Below are positions 9,310 to 17,461 of a DNA stretch of 64,000 nucleotides, piece after piece. Within the stretch, counting starts at the first letter, position 1. Every line of letters starts with the position of its first letter. Location of the stretch: assembly GCA_963925675.1 (NCBI GenBank), contig CAWUSW010000026.1, positions 1 through 64,000 on the forward strand, read 5' to 3'. A program made the translations under genes and the position numbers. A model generated the notes under the pieces. The model did not search any database and was not told the DNA's origin. It was given only the letters and a program-made list of their open reading frames with translations. The stretch is from Eutrophocola sp963925675. Lineage in GTDB: Bacteria; Pseudomonadota; Gammaproteobacteria; Pseudomonadales; Pseudohongiellaceae.

Positions 9310-9453
9310 TTATGCTGATTCACTGCCTAACTTTTTAAGTCCTTTTTCCCCCGGTTCTATTTTCTCCCGACGAGACTTCCATTTTTTTACCAGAAAGGCG
9401 ATGATTGGGACCCGGCGAATTACACGTGCCGGACGAATACAGTACTCATTAAA
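9310..9453 (-). pseudogene. Possible gene remnant, 47 codons without a start codon
   Basis: On the minus strand an open frame between a TGA and a TAA reads as plausible protein (for example 'RPARVIRRVPIIAFLVKKW' then a basic tail), but it contains no ATG, GTG or TTG before the protein-like part. It may be the decayed 3' end of a lost gene, or chance. It lies in the 223-base gap before the PEP-synthase-like operon. Confidence 0.25.
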
Positions 9454-9468
9454 TCAATAGTTAATAAA

Positions 9469-9485
9469 AATAGTCGACGACTATT
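9469..9485. promoter_or_regulatory. 17-bp palindrome upstream of the carboxylase operon
   Basis: AATAGTCG (9469-9476) and CGACTATT (9478-9485) form a perfect palindrome around one base, 21 bases before the first ATG of the operon. The position and symmetry fit an operator for a dimeric regulator, or a hairpin in the leader. No regulator gene is adjacent. Confidence 0.4.
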
Positions 9486-9506
9486 CCTGATTCCGGAGTT
9501 TTAGCA

Positions 9507-11321
9507 ATGAGCGACAGGAAAAACCCATTTCCCTCACCCACAGATATCGAAAGTGTCCCGGGCGCTGAAAACTGGGCAGATATGTATCCTTATTACACGA
9601 AGGTACAGCCTGAAGATGACGAGCGCTTCTGGTTCTATAATTCCATGCATTTTTCCGAGCCAATGTCAGCTTTTGACATGATCACTGCAGAGTCGGCCTA
9701 TCATGCCATGGGCGCCTATGTGAACCGGGTCTTCGCTTTTCCCACAGGCAAGGGGATTGATTACCGCTGCATCAACGGCCGAATTTACATCACGGCCAAT
9801 ACCGCCACCGACCCGGAAGAAATTCAGCAGCGCCTTGCCATTTTCCAGGAGCGTGCCGGCCACTATTACGAAAACTGGGACGAGATCTATGTCCAGTGGG
9901 AAAAACGTATGGGCCAGCTCATCAAGGAAATGGATGCCATTAAAGTACCGGAGTTGCCTGAATTTGAAGACGAAGCTGTAGTCAAGGAAGCCAAAGGCAT
10001 TGCCCAGAATCATTATCTGCGCGAAAGCTACAATGAGGTTCTCGAAAAATATTCCATCATGTGGCAGCACCACTTCGAAATGCTGATGCTGGGCTATGGT
10101 GCCTATGTGGTGTTCTTCCAGTTCTGCAAGCAGGCTTTTCCGGAAATTACCGATCAGACAGTGGCGCGTATGGTGGCGGGTATTGATGTACTGATGTTTC
10201 GCCCCGATGACGAACTGAAGAAGCTGGCAACACTCGCAGTAGAACTGGGCATCGAGGATGTGTTCACCTCAGACGGCAACCCGGATGTCATCCTTCCTGC
10301 TGTTGAAGCCAAGGGCGATGCCGGCAAACAGTGGCTCGACGCGCTCGAAGAATCAAGGGATCCCTGGTTTAACATCAGCATCGGTGACGGCTTTTATCAT
10401 TTTGAACGCAGCTGGAATGATGACCTGGCAGTCCCACTCTCTGCCCTGCCTCACTATATTGAACTGGTCAAGAAAGGGGTAAGCCTGAAACGGCCAACTG
10501 AAGAATTACGTTCTGAACGTGAGCGAATTATCACGGAATATCGGGACTTGTTAAATACTGATGAAGAAAAGGGAGCGTTCGATCAGATGCTGGCCGTTAG
10601 CCATCTCGTTTTTCCTTACGTAGAAGATCACAAGTTTTACTGTGAGCACTGGCTCACTACCTGCTTCTTCAACAAGATTCGGGAATTTGGTGATCTGCTT
10701 GAGATGCATGGCATCATTGAAAAAAGCGATGACATTTTCCAAATGCACCATACGGAAGTGAATCTCACTCTGGGAAATCTTATGAACAGCTGGGCTGCTG
10801 GCTCCAGACCGGTGAACCAGGGCTACTGGCCACCGATTATTGCCGAGCGCAGACGTATGCTAGAGGTACTCAAGGAATGGCAGGCACCGCCTGCTATAGG
10901 ACCCATGCCGGATAATATAGAAGACCCTGCGCTGCAAATGCTTTGGGGCATTACCACCGAAACCCTGCACGCATGGGCAGCACCATCGGTTGAAAATGAG
11001 AATGAAATTCGCGGCTATGCTGCCTCAGCGGGCTGCGTAGAAGGTGTGGCAAGAGTACTACGCGGCATCACTGATTTCGGGGAAATAAATGAGGGAGAGA
11101 TTCTTGTCTGTCCAATTACTCATCCAAGCTGGAGCCCGCTGTTCAGCAAAATCGCCGCAGCAGTGTCGGATATTGGCGGCACCATGTCCCATATGGCCAT
11201 TGTCGCCCGTGAATACGGCATGCCCGCTGTAGTGGGCACCGGCGAAGCCACCAAGCGCATTAAAGATGGTCAGCGTATACGGGTCGATGGGGATAGTGGG
11301 GTTGTTACGATTCTTGAATAA
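9507..11321 (+). CDS. PEP-utilising-enzyme mobile-domain protein (phospho-histidine subunit of a split PEP-synthase-like kinase)
   Basis: A protein of 604 residues whose last 100 form the swivelling phospho-histidine domain of PEP synthases and dikinases. GGTMSHMAIVAREYGMPAVVG contains the phosphorylated His562. The first 480 residues are largely alpha-helical and resemble the large subunit of two-part PEP-synthase-like kinases rather than a PEP-binding TIM barrel, which is absent. In the studied relative, phenylphosphate synthase of Thauera, a subunit of about 70 kDa holds the His and a 40-kDa subunit binds ATP; the sizes here match that split. The start follows TTCCGGAG (9490-9497) at 9 bases. 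It heads a five-gene operon with a biotin-dependent carboxylase. The acceptor substrate is unknown. Confidence 0.8.
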   Translation: MSDRKNPFPSPTDIESVPGAENWADMYPYYTKVQPEDDERFWFYNSMHFSEPMSAFDMITAESAYHAMGAYVNRVFAFPTGKGIDYRCINGRIYITANTATDPEEIQQRLAIFQERAGHYYENWDEIYVQWEKRMGQLIKEMDAIKVPELPEFEDEAVVKEAKGIAQNHYLRESYNEVLEKYSIMWQHHFEMLMLGYGAYVVFFQFCKQAFPEITDQTVARMVAGIDVLMFRPDDELKKLATLAVELGIEDVFTSDGNPDVILPAVEAKGDAGKQWLDALEESRDPWFNISIGDGFYHFERSWNDDLAVPLSALPHYIELVKKGVSLKRPTEELRSERERIITEYRDLLNTDEEKGAFDQMLAVSHLVFPYVEDHKFYCEHWLTTCFFNKIREFGDLLEMHGIIEKSDDIFQMHHTEVNLTLGNLMNSWAAGSRPVNQGYWPPIIAERRRMLEVLKEWQAPPAIGPMPDNIEDPALQMLWGITTETLHAWAAPSVENENEIRGYAASAGCVEGVARVLRGITDFGEINEGEILVCPITHPSWSPLFSKIAAAVSDIGGTMSHMAIVAREYGMPAVVGTGEATKRIKDGQRIRVDGDSGVVTILE

Positions 11322-11323
11322 CC

Positions 11324-11395
11324 GGATAAAAGATAAAGGAAAAAGGTGTGCAGTTTACTTATATCCTGAAAGATTAATCCCTTTATCCTTTATCC
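11324..11395. repeat. Long inverted repeat of GGATAAA-type heptads between the two kinase genes
   Basis: The left arm 11324-11339 (GGATAAAAGATAAAGG) and right arm 11380-11395 (CCTTTATCCTTTATCC) are complementary at 15 of 16 positions, with a 40-base loop. Both arms show a 7-base period. The element starts 2 bases after the stop codon of the first operon gene and ends 32 bases before the next start. It could form a stable mRNA hairpin that sets subunit ratio or protects upstream message. Confidence 0.75.
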
Positions 11396-11427
11396 ATCTA
11401 AAACACTCCTCTACATTTGAAGATTAT

Positions 11428-12486
11428 ATGAATTCCGAAAAACACATCCTTTGGTTCAAAAACATCTCCCTCACCGACCGGCCCCGTGTTGGCGGTAAAG
11501 GCGGTAGTCTGGGTGAATTATGCAACGCTGGTATTCAGGTTCCTGATGGCTTTGTGGTCACTACCGATGCATTTATTGATTTCCTGGACTTGCTCGACGC
11601 GCAACATGGTATTCGCCAACAAATAGCAAACCTGGATCCTGAAGACCACAAGGTGATTGAGCAGGTAACCGCAAAAATAAGGAAGCTGGTAGTACAGACC
11701 CCCCTTCCCCCGGAACTGATCCAGCATCTTAGCGACGCATACCAGATAATTGGTGCAGATACGCCAGTGGCAGTGCGTTCAAGCGCCACCAGCGAGGACA
11801 GTGAAGAAGCCAGTTTTGCCGGATTACAGGACACTTACCTGTGGCAAAAAGGGGACGCGCAGTTACTGGATTCAGTCAGGAAGTGCTGGGCCAGTCTCTA
11901 TAATCCTGAATCCGTTGCCTATCGGCTGCGCATGGGGCTGCCTGAAGACCAACTGGCCATGGCCGTGGTGGTGCAGATCATGGTTAATTCCCGCTGCTCC
12001 GGTGTCATGTTTACCCGCAGTCCGACCAGCGGTGACAAATCTGTGATCACTATAGAGGGTAGCTGGGGTCTGGGTTCCAGTATCGTCAGTGGCGAAGTGA
12101 CACCAGACAAGTTTGTTGTTAATAAAATCACCAGTGAAATCAGTAACAAGAATATTGCCAACAAGGCCATTGAACATCTCCCTGATGAAAACGGTGGCAT
12201 CATTGAAAAACCAGTCAGTGAGGAGAGACAAAAACTCAGCTGTCTTAGCAACGAGGAATTAAAGGAACTGGCTAGTATCGCCAGACGCGTGGAGAAGCAT
12301 TATGGCTGCCCACAGGATATCGAATGGGCCTTGCCTCATGAAAAGGATGATCAGGGTGAGGGTGTTCTGCTACTGCAAAGCCGGCCCGAAACCGTATGGG
12401 CCTTGAAAGACAAGGCACCGGTTGCCAAACCTGCCGCGCGGGCTTTTGATCACATTTTTAATGTGATGGGAGGTCAGAAGAAATGA
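11428..12486 (+). CDS. PEP-synthase-type ATP-binding subunit
   Basis: A protein of 352 residues that equals the N-terminal ATP-grasp half of PEP synthase. GGKGGSLGEL (residues 22-31), 'VRSSATSEDSEEASFAGLQ' with its nucleotide-binding Arg, and the terminal LLQSRPETVW are all present. It has neither a phospho-histidine domain nor a PEP barrel, so it must act with the 604-residue partner encoded upstream. The frame is open further left, but the ATG at 11428 matches the usual family start (NSEKHILWF) and the extra residues read from the inverted repeat are not protein-like. Its stop overlaps the next ATG by 4 bases (ATGA). By analogy it phosphorylates the partner's His using ATP, releasing AMP and Pi after transfer. 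Confidence 0.85.
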   Translation: MNSEKHILWFKNISLTDRPRVGGKGGSLGELCNAGIQVPDGFVVTTDAFIDFLDLLDAQHGIRQQIANLDPEDHKVIEQVTAKIRKLVVQTPLPPELIQHLSDAYQIIGADTPVAVRSSATSEDSEEASFAGLQDTYLWQKGDAQLLDSVRKCWASLYNPESVAYRLRMGLPEDQLAMAVVVQIMVNSRCSGVMFTRSPTSGDKSVITIEGSWGLGSSIVSGEVTPDKFVVNKITSEISNKNIANKAIEHLPDENGGIIEKPVSEERQKLSCLSNEELKELASIARRVEKHYGCPQDIEWALPHEKDDQGEGVLLLQSRPETVWALKDKAPVAKPAARAFDHIFNVMGGQKK

Positions 12487-12953
12487 GTCTGAGCCATGAA
12501 GATGTTCAGGAAATCCTGCTTTTATTAGATGATACCGAATACGACGAACTCACTCTTGAGACAGATCGCTTTACTCTCTCGCTTATACGTAACAATGACA
12601 AGAGTGGCTGGGTTCAGGAGACAGAGACCAGAGGCAAGAGACAAGAAGCAAGGCTTGCATCGATAGAAGACAGTGAGAAACACAGTGAACCTGAGCCAAC
12701 GGAAGCAGGTTTATTAGATGTTCGTGCGCCTATGGTAGGGACTTTTTATAGTTCCCCTAAACCTGGTGCAGAACCATTTATCACTGTTAACTCACAGGTT
12801 TCACCCAATACCGTGATTGCTATTATCGAAGTGATGAAACTGATGAACTCAATTCCTGCCGGCATCAGCGGTGAAGTCATGGAGTTTCACGCGGTGGATG
12901 CGCAGTTTGTAGAAAAAGGTCAGCTGCTGATGCGGGTGAGACCAACTGAATGA
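12483..12953 (+). CDS. Biotin carboxyl carrier protein
   Basis: A 156-residue AccB-type carrier. The N-terminal 40 residues resemble the AccB oligomerisation region, residues 41-75 are a hydrophilic linker, and the C-terminal biotinyl domain contains IEVMKLMNSI with the biotin-accepting Lys119. A 7-base-period repeat lies inside the linker code (12618-12652). It overlaps both neighbours by ATGA and sits with biotin carboxylase and carboxyltransferase genes but also with the split kinase, so it is probably dedicated to this complex rather than to acetyl-CoA carboxylase. Confidence 0.9.
   Translation: MSLSHEDVQEILLLLDDTEYDELTLETDRFTLSLIRNNDKSGWVQETETRGKRQEARLASIEDSEKHSEPEPTEAGLLDVRAPMVGTFYSSPKPGAEPFITVNSQVSPNTVIAIIEVMKLMNSIPAGISGEVMEFHAVDAQFVEKGQLLMRVRPTE
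12618..12652 (+). repeat. Five degenerate heptads (consensus near AGRCAAG) inside the carrier-protein linker code
   Basis: Five consecutive 7-mers, GAGACAG, AGACCAG, AGGCAAG, AGACAAG and AAGCAAG, make up 12618-12652. They code for a charged linker segment (QETETRGKRQEARL). Because 7 is not a multiple of 3, gain or loss of one unit would shift the frame. The sequence resembles the reverse complement of the TTGNGAC heptads found elsewhere in this window. Confidence 0.6.
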
Positions 12954-14329
12954 ATTCTGTTAAAAATATAAACCGCCTGTTGATTGCCAATCGGGGTGAA
13001 ATTGCCGCCCGCATAATTCGTACTTGTCAGCATCTTGGCATAGAAAGCGTACTTGCTGCCTCACAGGCGGACCTGGACTCCCTCCCTGCCAGACTGGCTG
13101 ATCAGGTCATCAACATTGGTCCGCCACCATCATTGCAGAGTTACCTGAATGTTGAGGCTGTGATAAAAGCAGCTGTGCAAGTAAAAGCCGATGCCATCCA
13201 CCCCGGTTATGGATTTTTATCCGAAAATGCCGCATTGGCCAAAGCCAGTGAGAAAGCCGGCATAATTTTTATCGGCCCGACTATTGAGCAATTACATGCT
13301 ATCGGAGACAAGCTTAAAGCCCGGGAAAATGCGCTGACTGCTGATCTGCCGCTGGTACCAGGTGGAGCCGTGGCTGATGCAGGGGAAGCCGAAAAACTGG
13401 CTGCTGAAATTGGCTATCCGGTATTGATTAAGGCTGTCGGTGGCGGTGGCGGTCGCGGTATGCAGGTAGTTCATGATGAAAGCACCCTGGCTGCATCAAT
13501 GACTCTGGCACGAGCGGAAGCTGAAAATGCCTTTAATGATGAGCGCCTGTACCTGGAATGCTTTGTGGAACGTGGACGCCATGTGGAAGTCCAGGTACTT
13601 GGTGATGGCGACAACATCATTCATTTGGGCACCCGCGACTGTTCCATTCAGCGCCGTTATCAAAAACTGGTCGAGGAAGCCCCGGCGCCTGACCTGGATA
13701 AGGCACTGAGAGACAACATGGAAAACTCAGCTGTCGCATTCGCAAAGCACCTGCGCTATCGCGGTGCCGGCACTGTTGAATTTCTTGTTGATACCCAAAG
13801 ATCGAGTTTTTATTTTCTGGAAATGAATGCCCGCATCCAGGTGGAACATCCCGTAACCGAAGAAATTACCGGACTCGATCTGATTGCTCAGCAAATTCGC
13901 ATTGCTGAAGGCAGACCCCTGGGGATGAAGCAGGAAGAGGTCCGTTTTAACGGTCATGCTATTGAATGTCGTCTCAACGCCGAAGACTGCATGAATAATT
14001 TCCTACCCAGTCCAGGCACTGTGAGTGCCGCTCATTTTCCTGCAGGCCCCGGCATAAGAATAGACAGTCATATTGAAACCGGCAGTGTAGTGCCTCCCTA
14101 CTATGACTCGTTGTTAGGCAAATTAATTGTCTGGGGAGAAGACAGAGCCACGGCAATGATTGCAATGAAAAAGGCGCTTGAGCACTGCCAGATTGACGGC
14201 ATTGAAAATAATATAAATTTACATCGGGCTATTATGGCATCAAAAGAATTTACTCAAGGCGCTGTAGACAGCCTGTTTTTAAACAAACTGCTGAAAACCA
14301 CAGCGCTGGAGAAGACTACCAATGGCTGA
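12950..14329 (+). CDS. Biotin carboxylase
   Basis: An AccC-type enzyme of 459 residues that carboxylates biotin on the carrier protein using bicarbonate and ATP. The N-terminal domain has LLIANRGEIAARI; HPGYGFLSENA, the ATP-grasp glycine loop VGGGGGRGM and the catalytic stretch 'FLEMNARIQVEHPVTE' follow in the expected order, and the length is normal (E. coli 449). It overlaps the carrier gene by 4 bases and the carboxyltransferase gene by 8 bases, so all three are translationally coupled. The residue set looks fully active. The context assigns it to the unusual carboxylase complex; a second, housekeeping AccC would be expected elsewhere. Confidence 0.93.
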   Translation: MNSVKNINRLLIANRGEIAARIIRTCQHLGIESVLAASQADLDSLPARLADQVINIGPPPSLQSYLNVEAVIKAAVQVKADAIHPGYGFLSENAALAKASEKAGIIFIGPTIEQLHAIGDKLKARENALTADLPLVPGGAVADAGEAEKLAAEIGYPVLIKAVGGGGGRGMQVVHDESTLAASMTLARAEAENAFNDERLYLECFVERGRHVEVQVLGDGDNIIHLGTRDCSIQRRYQKLVEEAPAPDLDKALRDNMENSAVAFAKHLRYRGAGTVEFLVDTQRSSFYFLEMNARIQVEHPVTEEITGLDLIAQQIRIAEGRPLGMKQEEVRFNGHAIECRLNAEDCMNNFLPSPGTVSAAHFPAGPGIRIDSHIETGSVVPPYYDSLLGKLIVWGEDRATAMIAMKKALEHCQIDGIENNINLHRAIMASKEFTQGAVDSLFLNKLLKTTALEKTTNG

Positions 14330-15794
14330 ATTAAAACTGGTCGATGTCAGCATCCGTGATGGCAACCAGAGTTTGTGGGGCATGACCGGCCTGGGTACAA
14401 AACAGATTATGCAGGTGGCACCGCTCATGGAAAGGGTTGGCTTTCGTGCCATCGACTTTACCTCCAGCACTCACATGGCAGTGGGTGTGCGTTATCACCA
14501 GGATGACCCCTGGGAACGCATTCGCCTGATGCATCAGGCGCTACCAACAGTGCCTTTGCAATTTATTTCTACCGGCTTTCGTTTCATATCCTGGGAAACT
14601 GCAGACCATGATTTCATGCGACTGGCCTACCGCACACTGATGAAAAATGGCATTGGCCGTTTTGTACTGCTCGATCCCATGCACGACATGGATGCCCTGA
14701 TGCAGGTAGCCCGCATTGTCAAAGAAGAAGGTGAGGCCGAAAATATGGCGGCATTGACCTTCACTCTGAGCGACGTCCATGACGATGCTTTTTATGCCAA
14801 TTGTGCCAGGCAAATTGCAGCGTCCGGTGATTTTGATCTGCTCTATATTAAAGACCCTTCAGGACTGCTTACCCCGGAACGAGCACGCACGCTGATTCCC
14901 GCCGTAAAAAAAGAAATTGGTAAACTGCCACTGGAACTGCATTCCCATTGCACCATTGGCTTATCACAGTTCAATTACATAGTAGCTGCCGAGCTTGGTA
15001 TTGATGCCTTGCATGTAGCGGTTGGCCCACTGGCGCACGGCTCTTCCCTGCCCTGTGCATCACAGACCATCGCAAACCTGAAAACCCATGGTTATGAGGT
15101 TGACGTCAATGAGCAAGCCCTCAAGGCTATGGAAGATTATTATTTCGCGCTCGCCAAAGCAGAAGGTTTACCGTCAGGACAGCCTCAGGCTTACGATGCG
15201 TCCTACCTGCGCCATCAGGTGGCCGGCGGTGTTCTCACCACCACCAGACGCCAGTTGAGAGAGCTTAATCTTGAACATAAATTTGATGAAGTGATGGCTG
15301 AAGTTGAACGCGTACGCGCCGAATTGGGATCACCCATCATGGTTACCCCCTTCCCGCAAATTGTGACTACCCAGGCGATGTTCAATGTCATGGGCGAAGA
15401 ACGTTACGAACAGATTCCCGATCAGGCTATTCGCTATGTTCTGGGACGCTTTGGTCGACCTACGGCCCCGGTTGATCCGGAGGTGCTGGACAAAATCATG
15501 TCATTGCCGCGCACCAGGGAAATTGAAAAAGAACCCATCACCATGACCTTGAAGGAAAGGCGCAAGCGTTTTTCAAAAAGCATGTCTGATGAGGAGTTTT
15601 TGCTGCGTGCGGTGATGCCCGAAGATCAGGTCGATGCCATGCGCACGCGTGCGCCGCATCAACTGCACTACAATCCTGAAATTGCACCGATACTGAAATT
15701 GTTAAAAGGGATGAAGGAAAAAAAGCAAACCTCATATTTTGAGGTAAAGCAGCCCGATTTTTCCCTCACTCTGCGTCAGCGTCCTAAACCCTGA
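14322..15794 (+). CDS. Carboxyltransferase of the pyruvate carboxylase/oxaloacetate decarboxylase alpha superfamily, altered substrate site
   Basis: A protein of 490 residues with an HMGL-like TIM barrel (1-300) and a PYC/OADA domain, without a C-terminal biotin domain. The metal and carboxylation centre is intact: Asp13 in IRDGNQSL, Lys177 in IKDPSGLL (carbamylated in the family), and His207 and His209 in HSHC. By eye, the Arg that binds pyruvate in pyruvate carboxylase (the R of LLRGAN) aligns with Thr84 in FISTGF, and TSQP is replaced by SSLP (241-244). I therefore expect a carboxyl acceptor other than pyruvate. It is the last gene of the operon and overlaps the biotin carboxylase gene by 8 bases. 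Superfamily membership is certain; the substrate is unknown. Confidence 0.88.
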   Translation: MAELKLVDVSIRDGNQSLWGMTGLGTKQIMQVAPLMERVGFRAIDFTSSTHMAVGVRYHQDDPWERIRLMHQALPTVPLQFISTGFRFISWETADHDFMRLAYRTLMKNGIGRFVLLDPMHDMDALMQVARIVKEEGEAENMAALTFTLSDVHDDAFYANCARQIAASGDFDLLYIKDPSGLLTPERARTLIPAVKKEIGKLPLELHSHCTIGLSQFNYIVAAELGIDALHVAVGPLAHGSSLPCASQTIANLKTHGYEVDVNEQALKAMEDYYFALAKAEGLPSGQPQAYDASYLRHQVAGGVLTTTRRQLRELNLEHKFDEVMAEVERVRAELGSPIMVTPFPQIVTTQAMFNVMGEERYEQIPDQAIRYVLGRFGRPTAPVDPEVLDKIMSLPRTREIEKEPITMTLKERRKRFSKSMSDEEFLLRAVMPEDQVDAMRTRAPHQLHYNPEIAPILKLLKGMKEKKQTSYFEVKQPDFSLTLRQRPKP

Positions 15795-15840
15795 ATTCTG
15801 AATTGTTGAAGTAGTTTTAATAACAGATAAATAAGCAGAC

Positions 15841-17088
15841 CTAGTTGCCCACTGGCTCAATCCTGAGCAGCAAGCCATCATCTTCATCAGTGAGCAAATA
15901 CAGTCTGCCATCAGGACCCTGTTTCACATCCCGGATACGCTGCCTGAGATCACCCAACAAGGCTTCTCTGCTGATTTCTTCCATGTTGTCATTGAACTTG
16001 ATTCTTTGAAGTAGACCAGTCCCTGGAATCTGCCCAACCTGCATGCCGCCAACAAAAAGATCCCCCTGCCAGGCTGGAAAATCATCGCCGCTATAAAATG
16101 TCAGCCCGGTCACTGAAATACCAGGCATCCAGAACGCCATTGGATTCTGCGCGCCTTCCATCTGGAAATTGCTGCTATGCCAGCCGCCACCATAAGAGAT
16201 GCCAAAACTTACCAAGGGCCAGCCATAGTTGCCGCCACGTTGCACAAGATTGACTTCATCACCTCCATTTGGCCCCATTTCCGCATTCCAGATTTCACCC
16301 GTTTCCTGATTCAGGGTAATGCCGGTGGGAGTGCGGTGACCATAACTGTATATTTCCGGCAGGAAACCTTCTCGGCCGACAAAGGGATTATCCGCTGGAA
16401 TATTTCCTTCCGGTGTCAGTCTCAGAATTTTGCCTTTCTGACTCATTGTTTCAAAACTGTCTGAGTTGTCCGTAGTGACATAGACGCCAACATATAACAT
16501 GCCATCGCGACCAAACAGCAAACGTACCCCATTGGTGGTACCTACTTGGCCAACAAAGATATCCTGCGTGTTTTGAATAGCATTGCCATCCCAGCGTCCG
16601 CGCGCTACAGCAATTGCCTCAGTATCTCCCGGCATGACTTTGTTGTAGCTCATGTAAATATAAGGCTCATTGGAAAAATCAGGGTGGCTGGTGATATCCA
16701 GCAGTCCTTTGTAACGACTCACAACAGCGCCCGTCGGCGCGCCCGGCACTGGCTCATCCAGGATCATGTCATCGACCATGCGGCGAATTGTCCCTGAATT
16801 TTTTTCCGTCACCAGGGCACTGCCATCAGGTAACCAGGTAATACTCCATGGGTGATCAAGACCCTTGGCAAGCACCCTGACCCGAATATCCATCCCTGCG
16901 GCAGTATCGTAATAAAAAGGACCAGCACCTACTGGATCGATATGTAAGCCATCCGCTCGCTGCGGAGCATCTTCAGCTGCCAGTACGCCTTGCTGGACAA
17001 CAATTGCCAACAACATACTTTTGAAAGCTGTGTTAAAAATAATACCGGTATAAATGCTTATAAAACGCCAGATAACAGAGTATTTCAT
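15841..17088 (-). CDS. Exported PQQ-type aldose sugar dehydrogenase (glucose/sorbosone dehydrogenase family)
   Basis: A six-bladed beta-propeller of the GSDH family, which binds PQQ and calcium and oxidises free sugars in the periplasm. Family signatures include 'LDHPWSITWLPDGSALVTEK', SYGHRTPTGI, 'WNAEMGPNGGDEVNLV', 'GGNYGWPLVS' and a C-terminal 'DVKQGPDGRLYLLTD'. I set the start at the ATG at 17088, since GAGGGG lies just upstream and the following 40 residues form a basic plus hydrophobic signal peptide ending near VLAAEDA; an in-frame ATG at 17232 would put a non-signal extension in front. Electron acceptor and sugar are unknown. It is convergent with the carboxylase operon. Confidence 0.87.
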   Translation of the reverse strand: MKYSVIWRFISIYTGIIFNTAFKSMLLAIVVQQGVLAAEDAPQRADGLHIDPVGAGPFYYDTAAGMDIRVRVLAKGLDHPWSITWLPDGSALVTEKNSGTIRRMVDDMILDEPVPGAPTGAVVSRYKGLLDITSHPDFSNEPYIYMSYNKVMPGDTEAIAVARGRWDGNAIQNTQDIFVGQVGTTNGVRLLFGRDGMLYVGVYVTTDNSDSFETMSQKGKILRLTPEGNIPADNPFVGREGFLPEIYSYGHRTPTGITLNQETGEIWNAEMGPNGGDEVNLVQRGGNYGWPLVSFGISYGGGWHSSNFQMEGAQNPMAFWMPGISVTGLTFYSGDDFPAWQGDLFVGGMQVGQIPGTGLLQRIKFNDNMEEISREALLGDLRQRIRDVKQGPDGRLYLLTDEDDGLLLRIEPVGN

Positions 17089-17461
17089 TGCCCCTCCCTC
17101 GACCTGCATATCAGGCCATTGTTTCAATATCAAAAAGTTCATAGCAGGCAATGATTTTACACAATCCATGATTTCTGACCAGATGTACTTTCCGGACGCT
17201 GTCCGGCAATAAGCCAGGATCTGGAATGTCATGCAGGGCTTACCCGATCAGCATGGTATTTTCAGGAAGAATCGCAAGTCTGGAATGGTGAAATCCGTTT
17301 TCAATAAAGAAATCAGCTTTCGATTGCAGATGGTAAAGAGAAACACACAGCTTGAGGATTTAGAAAAAAAACAGACCAGACAACTCGGAAATTTTAGTCA
17401 CCGATGGCTTCGTAATACCCGGAATTGCTCCAGGTAAGTATTTTACATTAAGATTAAAACG
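17089..17461. other. Intergenic region without recognised gene
   Basis: This 373-base stretch lies between two minus-strand genes. The only open frames are a plus-strand one of 68 codons and the 5' extension of the sugar dehydrogenase frame; neither looks protein-like or has a ribosome binding site. It should hold the promoter of the sugar dehydrogenase gene, but I cannot name boxes with confidence. Confidence 0.5.

Noticed and set aside
11266..11427. Longer form of the ATP-binding subunit starting in the upstream gene
   Set aside because: The extra 54 residues are read from the end of the upstream gene and the inverted repeat and are not protein-like; the family start is at 11428.
15785..15815. 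Two ATTCTGA/ATTGTTG units after the carboxyltransferase stop codon
   Set aside because: Only two imperfect units; too short to count as a heptad element.
17231..17437. 68-codon plus-strand frame in the gap before the CorC-type gene
   Set aside because: Basic, low-information peptide without a ribosome binding site; likely chance.
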